This document shows, piece after piece, positions 27,408 to 36,118 of a DNA stretch of 43,555 nucleotides. A program made the position numbers and the translations under genes. Each line of letters opens with the position of its first letter. Position 1 is the stretch's first letter. The notes under the pieces are model-generated. The model was not told the origin of the DNA, did no database searches, and saw only the letters and a list, made by a program, of their open reading frames with translations. Origin of the DNA: Anaerolineae bacterium (GTDB lineage: Bacteria > Chloroflexota > Anaerolineae > Promineifilales > Promineifilaceae); contig JAUIAP010000050.1 in assembly GCA_030425205.1 (NCBI GenBank), positions 1 through 43,555 of the forward strand, given 5' to 3'.

Positions 27408-28697
27408 TCACATCTCGCTGCTGACTTTTTCAGCGAGCTTGTCGATTGCGGTCGGGTCACTCGCCCACTGCATGATTTGATCGGCTGCTCCCTCCAACTT
27501 CTCAAACGAGAAGAAGCCACATATTTCATGTAACCCAATCGCCCGAAAGGTTGGCCGATTCAGCTCACGCCGCACTTTCTTGATGCGTCTCTTTGGCGCA
27601 ATGATGTAAAGCGGAAAGTTGAGATTGGGTGATTCAGCCACAAGATCGGCCATCCGCAATAAGCCTGAATAGATCGACGTGGTGGATTCAATCTCAAACG
27701 CAGCCGCAACGTTGTTGCGTTTTTGTATCCAGATGACATCAATCAAACCGATCAGCTGCTGTGAATCGCTATCCAATCCAAGTCGTGGCAATCGGTCTAG
27801 ACTGAGATCGCCCAGACGCTCCCCCTGCCATGTGCGGTTGTGGTCATTTGAAGCAATCCAGACTTGGCAGTTGAGTTTTCGGCCGATTTTGGCGAGCAAC
27901 CATTGAATATGGGTATGCTTCGTCTCAGTTTTGGCTGTTTCAACCTCATCACCCTCTTCAGACTCATCAATACTTTCATTGTCAATCGATACTGATTCTG
28001 ACGTGTCGTCAGTTGTGAGAATATCGACTTTGTCGCCGCTGTCATTCCACCAAGCTAGCAGATGTTCAACTTCCCAGGGTTGCCACTCCAACAATTCCTG
28101 TAGTGCCAAGAATAGCTTGCGGAAGGCGAAGTAGTCAGAGATAGGGTCATTGGATTTCGGCCGAAAGAGCCCATCCTTCTCCAACGCTTGTCTGCCTGAT
28201 GTGTAGTAGATTGGCCAAATTTCAGGCTGCTGTAAATGCCACCATGCGCCAACGAAGAATGGAATGCGAGCGAGCTGTACTTGCCGTCGTGTCATGACAC
28301 CCGAGTTTTGTAAATCAGCTAGATGGCTATGAAACGCATGCATTTTCTGTTGTCCCTCTTCTACGCTGGCTGGAGAGCGCAGTACCTGACGCAGTGCAGC
28401 TGCAACATCCGCACGCTCGGGGATGTGTTTAACTAGCGTATTGAGAAACATCGCGCCAGAGAGGCCCTTCAACCTAAATCCGTCCCAGTCATTGCGCGTT
28501 TTCTTGTCGAACGTCGATTTGAACTCGACAAGAGAAATCTGCTCATTCAAAAACGACGCAAGGAACGTGAGCATCTGGGGCTGTGCAATAAGTCGTTTTT
28601 GGTCACGTTTTTGGTGGTATGCCTGAACCTGTGTGTCATTGAGATACGCTTGTGCACGGTCTTGCCAAGTTTGTTTGTGTGTCTCGGTTAGCTTCAT
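27408..28697 (-). CDS. Predicted nuclease-like protein with PD-(D/E)XK-type C-terminal domain
   Basis: 429 residues. The C-terminal part (about 260-425) looks like a restriction-endonuclease fold: IDVIWI with Asp320, then AAAFEIEST with Glu335 and Glu337, a spacing of the D-Xn-ExE type, followed by YIIAPKRR. The N-terminal half is helical with PEIWPIYYTSGRQAL and is unassigned. I cannot name the family. The ATG at 28697 is simple and no strong ribosome site is seen. It faces the BREX helicase on the opposite strand, so it is at the right edge of the island, and it carries two TCGGCCGA palindromes. A role in cleaving foreign DNA is inference from the fold and context. Confidence 0.6.
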   Translation of the reverse strand: MKLTETHKQTWQDRAQAYLNDTQVQAYHQKRDQKRLIAQPQMLTFLASFLNEQISLVEFKSTFDKKTRNDWDGFRLKGLSGAMFLNTLVKHIPERADVAAALRQVLRSPASVEEGQQKMHAFHSHLADLQNSGVMTRRQVQLARIPFFVGAWWHLQQPEIWPIYYTSGRQALEKDGLFRPKSNDPISDYFAFRKLFLALQELLEWQPWEVEHLLAWWNDSGDKVDILTTDDTSESVSIDNESIDESEEGDEVETAKTETKHTHIQWLLAKIGRKLNCQVWIASNDHNRTWQGERLGDLSLDRLPRLGLDSDSQQLIGLIDVIWIQKRNNVAAAFEIESTTSIYSGLLRMADLVAESPNLNFPLYIIAPKRRIKKVRRELNRPTFRAIGLHEICGFFSFEKLEGAADQIMQWASDPTAIDKLAEKVSSEM

Positions 28698-29218
28698 GCC
28701 ACAATCTTACTGTTAACAACGACTGTCGGCCAAAGAAGCAGCACAAAAGTTAGTCAATCAGGTTGAGCAGTTGTTGGACGCAAATCGCATCTGGTATGTC
28801 GGATGACGATGTCTACTTCATATGATTAGGGTGTTCTCAACATACCAAAAGGATGATTTGGCGAATTCTAAGCCAGTAAAAAGGACAAAATGACTGGACA
28901 GATGAGGACAACGAATGAGACAGTTCACATACGCTCAACGGAATCCTGACGCCATGTGGCGGCTCATACTGATCGATATTGAACTCCAATACTACGTCCG
29001 CACTTTAAATTAAAGCACCGCTTACTTTGCACTGTCTCCTATTTTGACCCTATGCAAAATTGCCAGGTAGCTGGCTGTTGCATTTATCGTATTTACGTTT
29101 ATTCTGTTGAGAGACAGCAATCATGTTTGTACCGTACAAAACATGACTGGCTAACATTCAACGAAGCGTTTCGATACTCTGCCGAGATGGTTAAGGGAAA
29201 CCGTCCTGGCACAAAATT
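28698..29218. other. 521-bp divergent intergenic region
   Basis: The region lies between the nuclease-like gene and the second protease. I see no gene, tRNA or repeat array. It contains the palindrome noted separately at 29122-29145. A 32-codon frame at about 28916-29014 has no ribosome site or recognisable sequence. Confidence 0.5.
29122..29145. promoter_or_regulatory. Inverted repeat, possible operator upstream of surface protease
   Basis: CATGTTTGTAC and GTACAAAACATG form arms of about 11 to 12 bases separated by a single C, one base short of a perfect palindrome. It lies about 75 bases upstream of the protease start, where an operator or a short hairpin would fit. The binding protein is unknown. 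Confidence 0.4.
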
Positions 29219-32200
29219 ATGCTCAATATAAAACACACATTCCGCCCTTTTGTCCTGTTGTCTATGTTTGCGTTCACCCTATCTATACTTTGGCTGCTGA
29301 CGGCTATTGCCAATCCCGTTACAGCCGATGAGAATGTGGCTATCGATTACGCGACTGATCGCGTTATTCTCGCTTTCCGCTCAAGCCGACAGAAGTCGCC
29401 TTCCTTTTCTCAACAAGTCATACAGTTAGAACCACTGTCACCTGAAGGTAATATGGGACGTGAGAGTAGCAACGAAACGATCTATATCGCACATTTAGCG
29501 GACGGAATTTCAGTTGAGAAAGCGGTAGAGGATTTTTCGGCCGATCCAACTATCTTGTGGGTTGAGCCAGACTACCTAGCTTACTCTGCCACACAACCAG
29601 ACGATCCGCTACTCCCACAGCAGTGGGCATTGCACCAAATTGGCATCACCGAGAGTTGGAATATCGTTACGGGTACACCCAGCACAATTATCGCAGTGCT
29701 AGATTCAGGTATCTCGTTCACCCATCCTGATTTTGCTTCAAAGCTATGGACAAACCCTGGCGAAATTCCGAACAATGGTGTGGATGATGATAATAATGGC
29801 TTAATTGATGACATCAATGGCTGGGATTTTGTGAGCGAGGATAATGATCCCGTTGATTACAATGGGCATGGGACTCAAGTCGCCGGTGTCGCTGCGGCTG
29901 CCACGAACAATGGCACAGGCATTGCGGGGGCCTGTCCAGAATGTCGTATTATGCCTGTGCAGGTAATGCAGATCTCTGGCTTTGCCAACTACTCCGATAT
30001 TACACAAGGTGTTCTGTACGCAGCACGGAAGGGAGCCGATGTAATAAATATTTCGCTTGGTGGGTATCAAAATTCAACCGCTCTGAGAAATGCAATTGAG
30101 ACGGCCGTTAGTCAGTATGGTGCAGTCGTGGTTGCGGGTGCTGGCAATGATAATAAATCACAACTATTCTATCCCGCTGCTTATACCAATGTCGTCGCCG
30201 TTGGTGGCACTACAATAACAGATATGAAAACCAATTTCTCAAACTATGGTGAGTGGGTCGATGTCGTTGCGCCAGCTAGCGATCTTACAACCACATTTCT
30301 GGGAGATGATTATGGCTTGGTTAGCGGCACATCATATGCTGCGCCGCTTGTGGCTGGCTTGGCAGGCCTGATTCGCACGCAGCACCCTGATTGGCCGCCT
30401 GCGTTAGTTGTCAACCAAATCAAACGACTTGCAACACCGATTGACGATATAAATCCGAGTTACGCAGGGCAATTAGGGAGTGGGCGAGTTGATGCATATG
30501 CGTCTGTTGCCACTGAGCCTCAACCTGTGTTATCAGTCGCTGAATTTTATGTTGACAATGTGGCTGCGGGACGCCTAGTTGCTGGCGAAACACACACACT
30601 AGATATTGACCTCTACAACGATTGGCTCTCTACCTCTGGGATTACTGCCACGCTCACAGCCGCAGATCCATTGCTTACGATCAACACGGACTTAACCACG
30701 TTTGAAGCAATTCCATCGGGCGCGGTGATACAAAGTAGTGCACCATTTAGTCTGACCGTTGATGCTGCGGCTGGTTTTAGCTATCCGATCAGTTTGACAT
30801 TGCACTTGACCAGCGCGGATTCAACATATACAACGACACAGGTAGTAACATTGCAAACCCGCACGCCTAACGAGCCAGTCTCAGGTGCTATCTTCACCGA
30901 TACAGTCTGGACAAATGATAAAACGTACTTTCTCACTGCCAATGTTGGAGTTGCTCCAGACTTTACATTGACCATCGAGCCAGGGACTGTTGTACATATG
31001 GCGGATGGGTATACGCTTGATATCGGTGGAACGTTGATCGCACGCGGTACCCCGCAAGAGCCAATTCGTTTCATTCTTGATACAGGTTATAGTCCTTTAT
31101 TCTTCGCATCGCCCAGCAAAGATGCTGTCTATGATGAAGAGTACAACTATTTGTCAGGCTCTATCATCGAACATGCTATGTTTGAGGGGACAGGTCTCCT
31201 AATTACTTGCCAAGGTGGACGGCCCTATCTGTCACATGTCACTGTTGAGGGATCTGTCAATTGTAATCAGACCACACCTGCTGCATTCGAGGGACCACTA
31301 GTTGTAAAAAATAGCCAGATCGGCAATTCACTGAAGGTGCCTGGTAGCGTTATTCTGCTGGACAGCATCGTCAGTCAATCAATCTCTGGTGCTGACCAAG
31401 ATTCATCGCTGATCCACAATAGTACAGCCAGCTCCGCTGGGTCGTTAGGCAATGATTCAATCATCCGTGCCAGTTCACTCCGTAGCGTTTCGATGGGAAA
31501 CGGTGGCTTGATCGAACAGTCCAGCGTAAATGGCGATTTGGAAGTCCGAGGGGCTGGTTGGGTCTATTCCAATACTGTCACTGCTGGAGGAGTCATCGTC
31601 GGTGATGGAAGTATTGTTCGTGGAAACACAATCCAAGACACCCAGGTAGATTTTGCAGCTTTACCAGGTCTCTACAGCGATGGTGCAATCACGGCGATTA
31701 ACAATCGCGTCGTCAATGCCGAAATGGGCATCTATGTGAATGGAGGGACGATACAAGGTAACTTGGTTGTGGGATCGGGCATATCAATTGGGGGAGATGC
31801 CACTGTGATCAGCAACACGATTATGGAAAGTCCGCAAAATGGACTTTATCTGCGCGGCGGTACGCAGTTTGAAATCAGTGGTAATAACTTTATTCGTAAT
31901 GCGGGATATGCTGTCCGAACAAATACGTCGATTGGAACAATACCAACGATTCTTGCTCAACACAATTGGTGGGAGACAACGAGCAGCAGTGAGATAAACG
32001 GCAAAATATGGGACGCCAACGACGATTACAACAAGAGTCGTATTGTTTACTCGCCAGTTTTAACTATGCCCGCTCAGTTCGCACCCGCGTATGTTACGGA
32101 CATGACAATATTGCCAGAAAATGTCATTGGTATTGAAGAGATGACAGTTGATGTGACCTACAGTCGGCCGATGAACATCAATGAGATCCCCTCAATGGAT

Positions 32201-33676
32201 TTCAGTAGTCAGGCATCGCAATGGCAAGAATTCAATACGGGCTATGGCAATATCCACAGCGTGGCAATTGATAACAATGGCAACCTGCTGGCGGGTGTCG
32301 ATGGTGGTGTTGCTACCTACGATGGCAGTTCTTGGAGCGTGGTAGCAACAGGAACCGCCCAAGAGATTCGAGAAATTTACGTCATTGGGGCAGATCAATG
32401 GTGGGCGGTTGGAACGTCGTCAATATTCGAGTATAGAGGTGGAATCGTAAATGAGTGGACATGGGAGGAGTATGGAGCTTCCAACTCTTCCGAATACGTG
32501 CGGAAGATAACTCGCGCTCCCAATGGCGTTGTCTGGGCACTTAGTGGCGCAACTTTATTCTCATACAGTGGTGGTAGTTGGACGAAACACGTGCACTCTA
32601 GCGGTTTTGCGCTCGCAGCCTTTAACTTGGCAGTTGATCAACAAAATCGCGTTTGGATAGTGGATACAGGTGGGTTGTTATCCTTTTACGGTGGTGAATG
32701 GGAGTCACATGGCGGTTATGTTGGCTCTGGGATTGCCGTCGCCTCTGACGGAACCGTTTGGGTCACGGCCGAAGATTCACAACATCAACTAGCATCGTTT
32801 GATGGAAGTGACTGGAACTATTTGAAAGTTGAGTTGGATGAGGACTATGGAACACCTAGAATCGTTACTATCGGCACGGGGGCAGGTGATGAACTCTATT
32901 TAGGCACATCCTATGGACTAGTTATCTACAAAGATGGTGTGCAAGCACATTATCCTCTTCCATTTGAGCCCATGTGGTTTTCACATGTTGCAGTTCATGG
33001 CCAGCAAGTTGCGGTTCGACTTCCCGAACTTGTTGGATTTACCATGACACTCCCGCAGACTTTCTCTATGAGCGAACAGACCGAATGGCTTTCAGATAAC
33101 AGCTTCCGAGCGTCATATAACGTCACCTCACTTGTCCCACGCGACATATATACTGTTTCTGTAGAAGAGGGAGTTGATTCGGCCGATATGTTAACTGTTC
33201 CACAGAATGGTCTCACTTTTACCGTCGCTTATGCGGCAGGTATTGCCAATGAGACAACACCGCCATTAACACCAATCGTTACGCTAGGTCATACACCAGA
33301 AACCTCTTCAATAGCGGTTAGCTGGAGCGCATATGACCCAGATACGCCTGTTGATAAATATCGTTATGCACTGGGTGAACGTCTGGGTTCTGCCGATGTT
33401 CTCAATTGGACAACAACCACACAAAGTAGTATGACCCGCGACAGCTTGCAGCTCACAGACGGCACTCGCTATTACTTCTCGGTTCAAGCGCGTAATGCTG
33501 GTGGACTTTATAGCCCAATTGGGACAGCAACTTTTGTTGCAGGACAAACTCAGGTTCCGACAGCAATTAGCTTGGTAAGCCAAGCTGTTGGTGGAAACCT
33601 CGTGTGGCTACCTACCCTATCGCTTGGTGTATTGAGTTTCTTACTCATCGCTCGCTTTTATAGGAAACGGGATTAG
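29219..33676 (+). CDS. Surface subtilisin-family (S8) protease with beta-helix and propeller-like modules
   Basis: 1485 residues. A signal peptide (FVLLSMFAFTLSILWLLTAIA) precedes a propeptide (about 45-125). The S8 domain shows Asp162 (VLDSGISFTHPDF), His217 (NGHGTQVAG) and Ser372 (SGTSYAAP). Next are a region of PGT..HMADG type and beta-helix repeats (about 560-920), a propeller-like stretch of repeated GGSW, VWAL and SFYGG units (about 990-1260), a fibronectin type III domain (about 1360-1440), and a C-terminal membrane segment ending in RFYRKRD. It is likely surface-anchored. Its segment NWWET ... DYNKSRIVYSPVL ... VTDM closely parallels NWWGT ... NYGRIIYEPKL ... VTDV in the protease at 3852-9581, so the two are paralogous there. 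A terminator-like hairpin follows. Confidence 0.92.
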   Translation: MLNIKHTFRPFVLLSMFAFTLSILWLLTAIANPVTADENVAIDYATDRVILAFRSSRQKSPSFSQQVIQLEPLSPEGNMGRESSNETIYIAHLADGISVEKAVEDFSADPTILWVEPDYLAYSATQPDDPLLPQQWALHQIGITESWNIVTGTPSTIIAVLDSGISFTHPDFASKLWTNPGEIPNNGVDDDNNGLIDDINGWDFVSEDNDPVDYNGHGTQVAGVAAAATNNGTGIAGACPECRIMPVQVMQISGFANYSDITQGVLYAARKGADVINISLGGYQNSTALRNAIETAVSQYGAVVVAGAGNDNKSQLFYPAAYTNVVAVGGTTITDMKTNFSNYGEWVDVVAPASDLTTTFLGDDYGLVSGTSYAAPLVAGLAGLIRTQHPDWPPALVVNQIKRLATPIDDINPSYAGQLGSGRVDAYASVATEPQPVLSVAEFYVDNVAAGRLVAGETHTLDIDLYNDWLSTSGITATLTAADPLLTINTDLTTFEAIPSGAVIQSSAPFSLTVDAAAGFSYPISLTLHLTSADSTYTTTQVVTLQTRTPNEPVSGAIFTDTVWTNDKTYFLTANVGVAPDFTLTIEPGTVVHMADGYTLDIGGTLIARGTPQEPIRFILDTGYSPLFFASPSKDAVYDEEYNYLSGSIIEHAMFEGTGLLITCQGGRPYLSHVTVEGSVNCNQTTPAAFEGPLVVKNSQIGNSLKVPGSVILLDSIVSQSISGADQDSSLIHNSTASSAGSLGNDSIIRASSLRSVSMGNGGLIEQSSVNGDLEVRGAGWVYSNTVTAGGVIVGDGSIVRGNTIQDTQVDFAALPGLYSDGAITAINNRVVNAEMGIYVNGGTIQGNLVVGSGISIGGDATVISNTIMESPQNGLYLRGGTQFEISGNNFIRNAGYAVRTNTSIGTIPTILAQHNWWETTSSSEINGKIWDANDDYNKSRIVYSPVLTMPAQFAPAYVTDMTILPENVIGIEEMTVDVTYSRPMNINEIPSMDFSSQASQWQEFNTGYGNIHSVAIDNNGNLLAGVDGGVATYDGSSWSVVATGTAQEIREIYVIGADQWWAVGTSSIFEYRGGIVNEWTWEEYGASNSSEYVRKITRAPNGVVWALSGATLFSYSGGSWTKHVHSSGFALAAFNLAVDQQNRVWIVDTGGLLSFYGGEWESHGGYVGSGIAVASDGTVWVTAEDSQHQLASFDGSDWNYLKVELDEDYGTPRIVTIGTGAGDELYLGTSYGLVIYKDGVQAHYPLPFEPMWFSHVAVHGQQVAVRLPELVGFTMTLPQTFSMSEQTEWLSDNSFRASYNVTSLVPRDIYTVSVEEGVDSADMLTVPQNGLTFTVAYAAGIANETTPPLTPIVTLGHTPETSSIAVSWSAYDPDTPVDKYRYALGERLGSADVLNWTTTTQSSMTRDSLQLTDGTRYYFSVQARNAGGLYSPIGTATFVAGQTQVPTAISLVSQAVGGNLVWLPTLSLGVLSFLLIARFYRKRD

Positions 33677-33691
33677 AACGATGACAGTTGA

Positions 33692-33730
33692 TAGAAGAGC
33701 TTGGTTTACGATAGTAGCCAGGCTCTTCTA
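33692..33730 (+). terminator. Rho-independent terminator-like hairpin after the protease gene
   Basis: TAGAAGAGCTTGG pairs with CCAGGCTCTTCTA (one G.T pair) around a 13-base loop, followed by TATTTTGTGT. It lies 16 bases after the protease stop. Confidence 0.65.
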
Positions 33731-33847
33731 TATTTTGTGTCAGAGTCAACTGTGCCACTATAGGAATCACTGTCTGTACAGTGGAACTGCATGTTGAGGT
33801 AGTAGATCGTTACCTATACTCCATCAAGCCAAGTCAAAATCAGGCCG

Positions 33848-34149
33848 AATGCTCGGCTTAGTCGCATTTCCATGCCTGACATGGAAACGCCGCCAGTCAC
33901 CTAAATACGTCACTTCTAGAAGTAATTCAAGATGCGACATCAAACGACGAGATTGTTTATGTCGTCTATTATTGTGGGGAAGTCGGCCAAACAGGCACGA
34001 CTGTTGGTTGTTACTTTGTCGAATCAGGTGTTGACCCGTCCATCGTGATTGACGAGATTGCGCGACACAGCAAAATTTTTGAATACACCTTTGTTTGTGG
34101 GACAATGTCGTGGTCGGTTGCACGCACGCATTTCTCAGTCAAATCTTGA
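33848..34149 (+). pseudogene. Relic of a dual-specificity/tyrosine-phosphatase-like gene
   Basis: One frame reads SRISMPDMETPPVT, matching the (F)P(I/V)PD...P segment of a family of bacterial phosphatase-like proteins, and then hits a stop. A second frame takes over with LLEVIQDATSNDEIVYVVYYCGEVGQTGTTVGCYFVESG and ends at TGA 34147-34149. The family's HCxxGxGRTG active site is recognisable, but the His is now Tyr and the Arg is Gln, and there is no start codon. A frameshifted, catalytically dead remnant is the simplest reading. Confidence 0.55.
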
Positions 34150-34363
34150 AAACACTCTTGTCATCTTGTCCCATCCTCCAGCAAAAAAGCGTTGTCAGCT
34201 CACAATAGCTCCCTTCATGCAGCAACGCATGCTGCAAAGTATTTGGTTGGTCGACTACCTCATAGTCGCACGTGTTGAACAACGCAAGAGTTGGCATGTC
34301 GTGTATCTAGGCATTACAAGCTCATTGAGTGATGTACCGCTTCACAAAAAGGACGAAGAATGT

Positions 34364-35857
34364 ATGAAAATAGAATGGATGATTATCTTTGAAGGGCAAC
34401 GTAGCGGGTGGCGGTCACGGAACGATTTCTTGAATCTGCTAAACTCGCATTTTGCCCTCACCGTTGACCACAACAATATCCGTCTCGTTGATGTGGAAGG
34501 CAATACCGTCGCTGATGCATGGCTTGAGGTAAAAGAAGGCCGTGTTGCAAGTAAAAATGAGGGTGTATTCTACGTGTCAATCACTGACCCTCAAGACAAT
34601 TGTGACAAACTCACGCTGCTGACAAACGAAATTCGGAGAGTGGCTGAATCTATTAGTAAAGAAAAGACAGAGATTCACACCTTGTGGGATGACGTCGGTC
34701 GTCACTACGCGGTCGAAGCATATCCGTGGATACGTGACGTTGAAAACGCACTACGCCGATTAATTCAGCGATTTATGCTGAAAAATTTGGGTTCGGGCTG
34801 GCAAAGCTCCGCACTCAGCCAAAGCGATAAGAACAATTTTGAGAGACGCAGACAGGGTGACGATTGGACTGTTGACTATCCCAGCTATCTCAACTTTAAT
34901 CACCTACCCGATATCCTCTTCAACAGTTATCGAGCAAACGAAAGCCGTTTAGAAAATATCCTTGCGAAGGGTCAGTTTAGTGACAATGAAATTGAAGAAT
35001 TGAAGACGCTCGCTAAACGGTCGAATTGGGAAAGGTATTTTGTCGATGCAGTACCTAAAAAAGCTGACGGATTAAATAAGCAGTGGCAAAAGCTGTACCA
35101 ACTGCGTAACCAGCTTGCTCATAGCAGATCGATTTCAAAGCAGGAATTTGCCGAGATTAAAGGCATCTGCAAAGAATTGATTGAGGTATTTGATAAAGCC
35201 TCTGATGAGGCGTCTTCTGTTAATTTATTGCCTGTTGATATTGCTGCCCTCAGTCGTTTCGTCAGACGTCAATGGAGAGAGGGGGAATATGATCGGACAG
35301 ATGAGAAGATCGTTCTAAATTGGTTTCTGAACAGCTACGCACATTGTCAGGTGGTTCGCCTGGAACACACACCTTATCCACCCGACACTTATCTAGTTAT
35401 AGTCGAGGATGAACCGACCTTTACCGTCACGGTAAATACAACGCAGGCACCGATTGTACCCATGGTTGAGCAGAGCCAACAGTGGGTAATGGAGTCTGGC
35501 AGTGAGTCACAAAAGGCAGAGTTTGAGAATGCAGCCGCTATTGCGAGCTACAACTATCAACTGGCAGCAACGGAGCTTTTAGAGAGTAATGCATTCAAAG
35601 AGTACCCGCATCTAGTCGCCTACAACCATATCCTTTTGATTGACAACCGCAAAGAATTTGACTACCTAAGTGATAGCGAGCTTGTCCAGCAATTGACAAC
35701 TACACAACTTGCGATTGCTGTACAGGAGATCGTCGACAGTTGGGCTGTTCCTGATGAAGCTGTCCTATGGATTGGCTACATCACGTCAGACAATAAATTT
35801 TCAGGTGCACTTTTCCAAGCAACGTTGAACGAGTTACGACCAGAAGAATGTAGATAA
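34364..35857 (+). CDS. HEPN-domain protein (Swt1/Apea-like), candidate RNase or defence effector
   Basis: 497 residues from the ATG at 34364, supported by AAGGA about ten bases upstream; the open frame extends 105 codons further without support. Residues about 125-275 form a helical domain with AYPWIRDVENALRRLIQRFM and the HEPN signature RNQLAH (Arg248 to His253, an R-X4-H motif), then SRSISKQEFAEI. HEPN domains of this kind are frequently RNases in toxin-antitoxin, abortive infection and CRISPR-associated proteins. The N-terminal 120 and the C-terminal 200 residues (including a segment FTVTVNTTQAPIVPM) are unassigned. The gene stands alone between a dead phosphatase relic and the secreted nucleases. 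Confidence 0.7.
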   Translation: MKIEWMIIFEGQRSGWRSRNDFLNLLNSHFALTVDHNNIRLVDVEGNTVADAWLEVKEGRVASKNEGVFYVSITDPQDNCDKLTLLTNEIRRVAESISKEKTEIHTLWDDVGRHYAVEAYPWIRDVENALRRLIQRFMLKNLGSGWQSSALSQSDKNNFERRRQGDDWTVDYPSYLNFNHLPDILFNSYRANESRLENILAKGQFSDNEIEELKTLAKRSNWERYFVDAVPKKADGLNKQWQKLYQLRNQLAHSRSISKQEFAEIKGICKELIEVFDKASDEASSVNLLPVDIAALSRFVRRQWREGEYDRTDEKIVLNWFLNSYAHCQVVRLEHTPYPPDTYLVIVEDEPTFTVTVNTTQAPIVPMVEQSQQWVMESGSESQKAEFENAAAIASYNYQLAATELLESNAFKEYPHLVAYNHILLIDNRKEFDYLSDSELVQQLTTTQLAIAVQEIVDSWAVPDEAVLWIGYITSDNKFSGALFQATLNELRPEECR

Positions 35858-35932
35858 AGATGGTCTCTGTATTTCTCGACGCATCGTCTGTTTTAGTAGA
35901 TCACCTGCTTCGGCTACGATTGCAGGGTGCAA

Positions 35933-36109
35933 TCAGAAACGAGGCACACGCCGCGCTATTGCTACCGTCTCTACTAAGCTAATAACCGCCGAAGCGACGG
36001 CATCTGCATACGGCTGGGTCTCTGCCAATCGGGAAAATCTGCCGCGCACGACACTATTTAGGGCCTCATTCAGAGTGACAATCTGCCCATATAAATTAAT
36101 GAATTGCAC
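35933..36109 (-). CDS. Possible small protein or gene remnant (58 residues)
   Basis: A frame from GTG 36109 to TGA 35933 encodes a helix-rich product (QFINLYGQIVTLNEALNSVV, ending IARRVPRF). It starts ten bases after the SNase-like stop on the same strand. The composition looks protein-like, but there is no ribosome site, and I recognise no family. It may be the tail of a decayed gene. Confidence 0.25.
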   Translation of the reverse strand: MQFINLYGQIVTLNEALNSVVRGRFSRLAETQPYADAVASAVISLVETVAIARRVPRF

Positions 36110-36118
36110 GAGTCAACA

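Noticed and set aside
29180..29210. Sequence GCCGAGATGGTTAAGG resembling the D arm of a tRNA
   Set aside because: No acceptor stem, anticodon stem or T loop can be built around it.
34049..34363. 105-codon extension of the HEPN gene
   Set aside because: It overlaps the phosphatase relic, lacks a ribosome site, and the ATG at 34364 has one.
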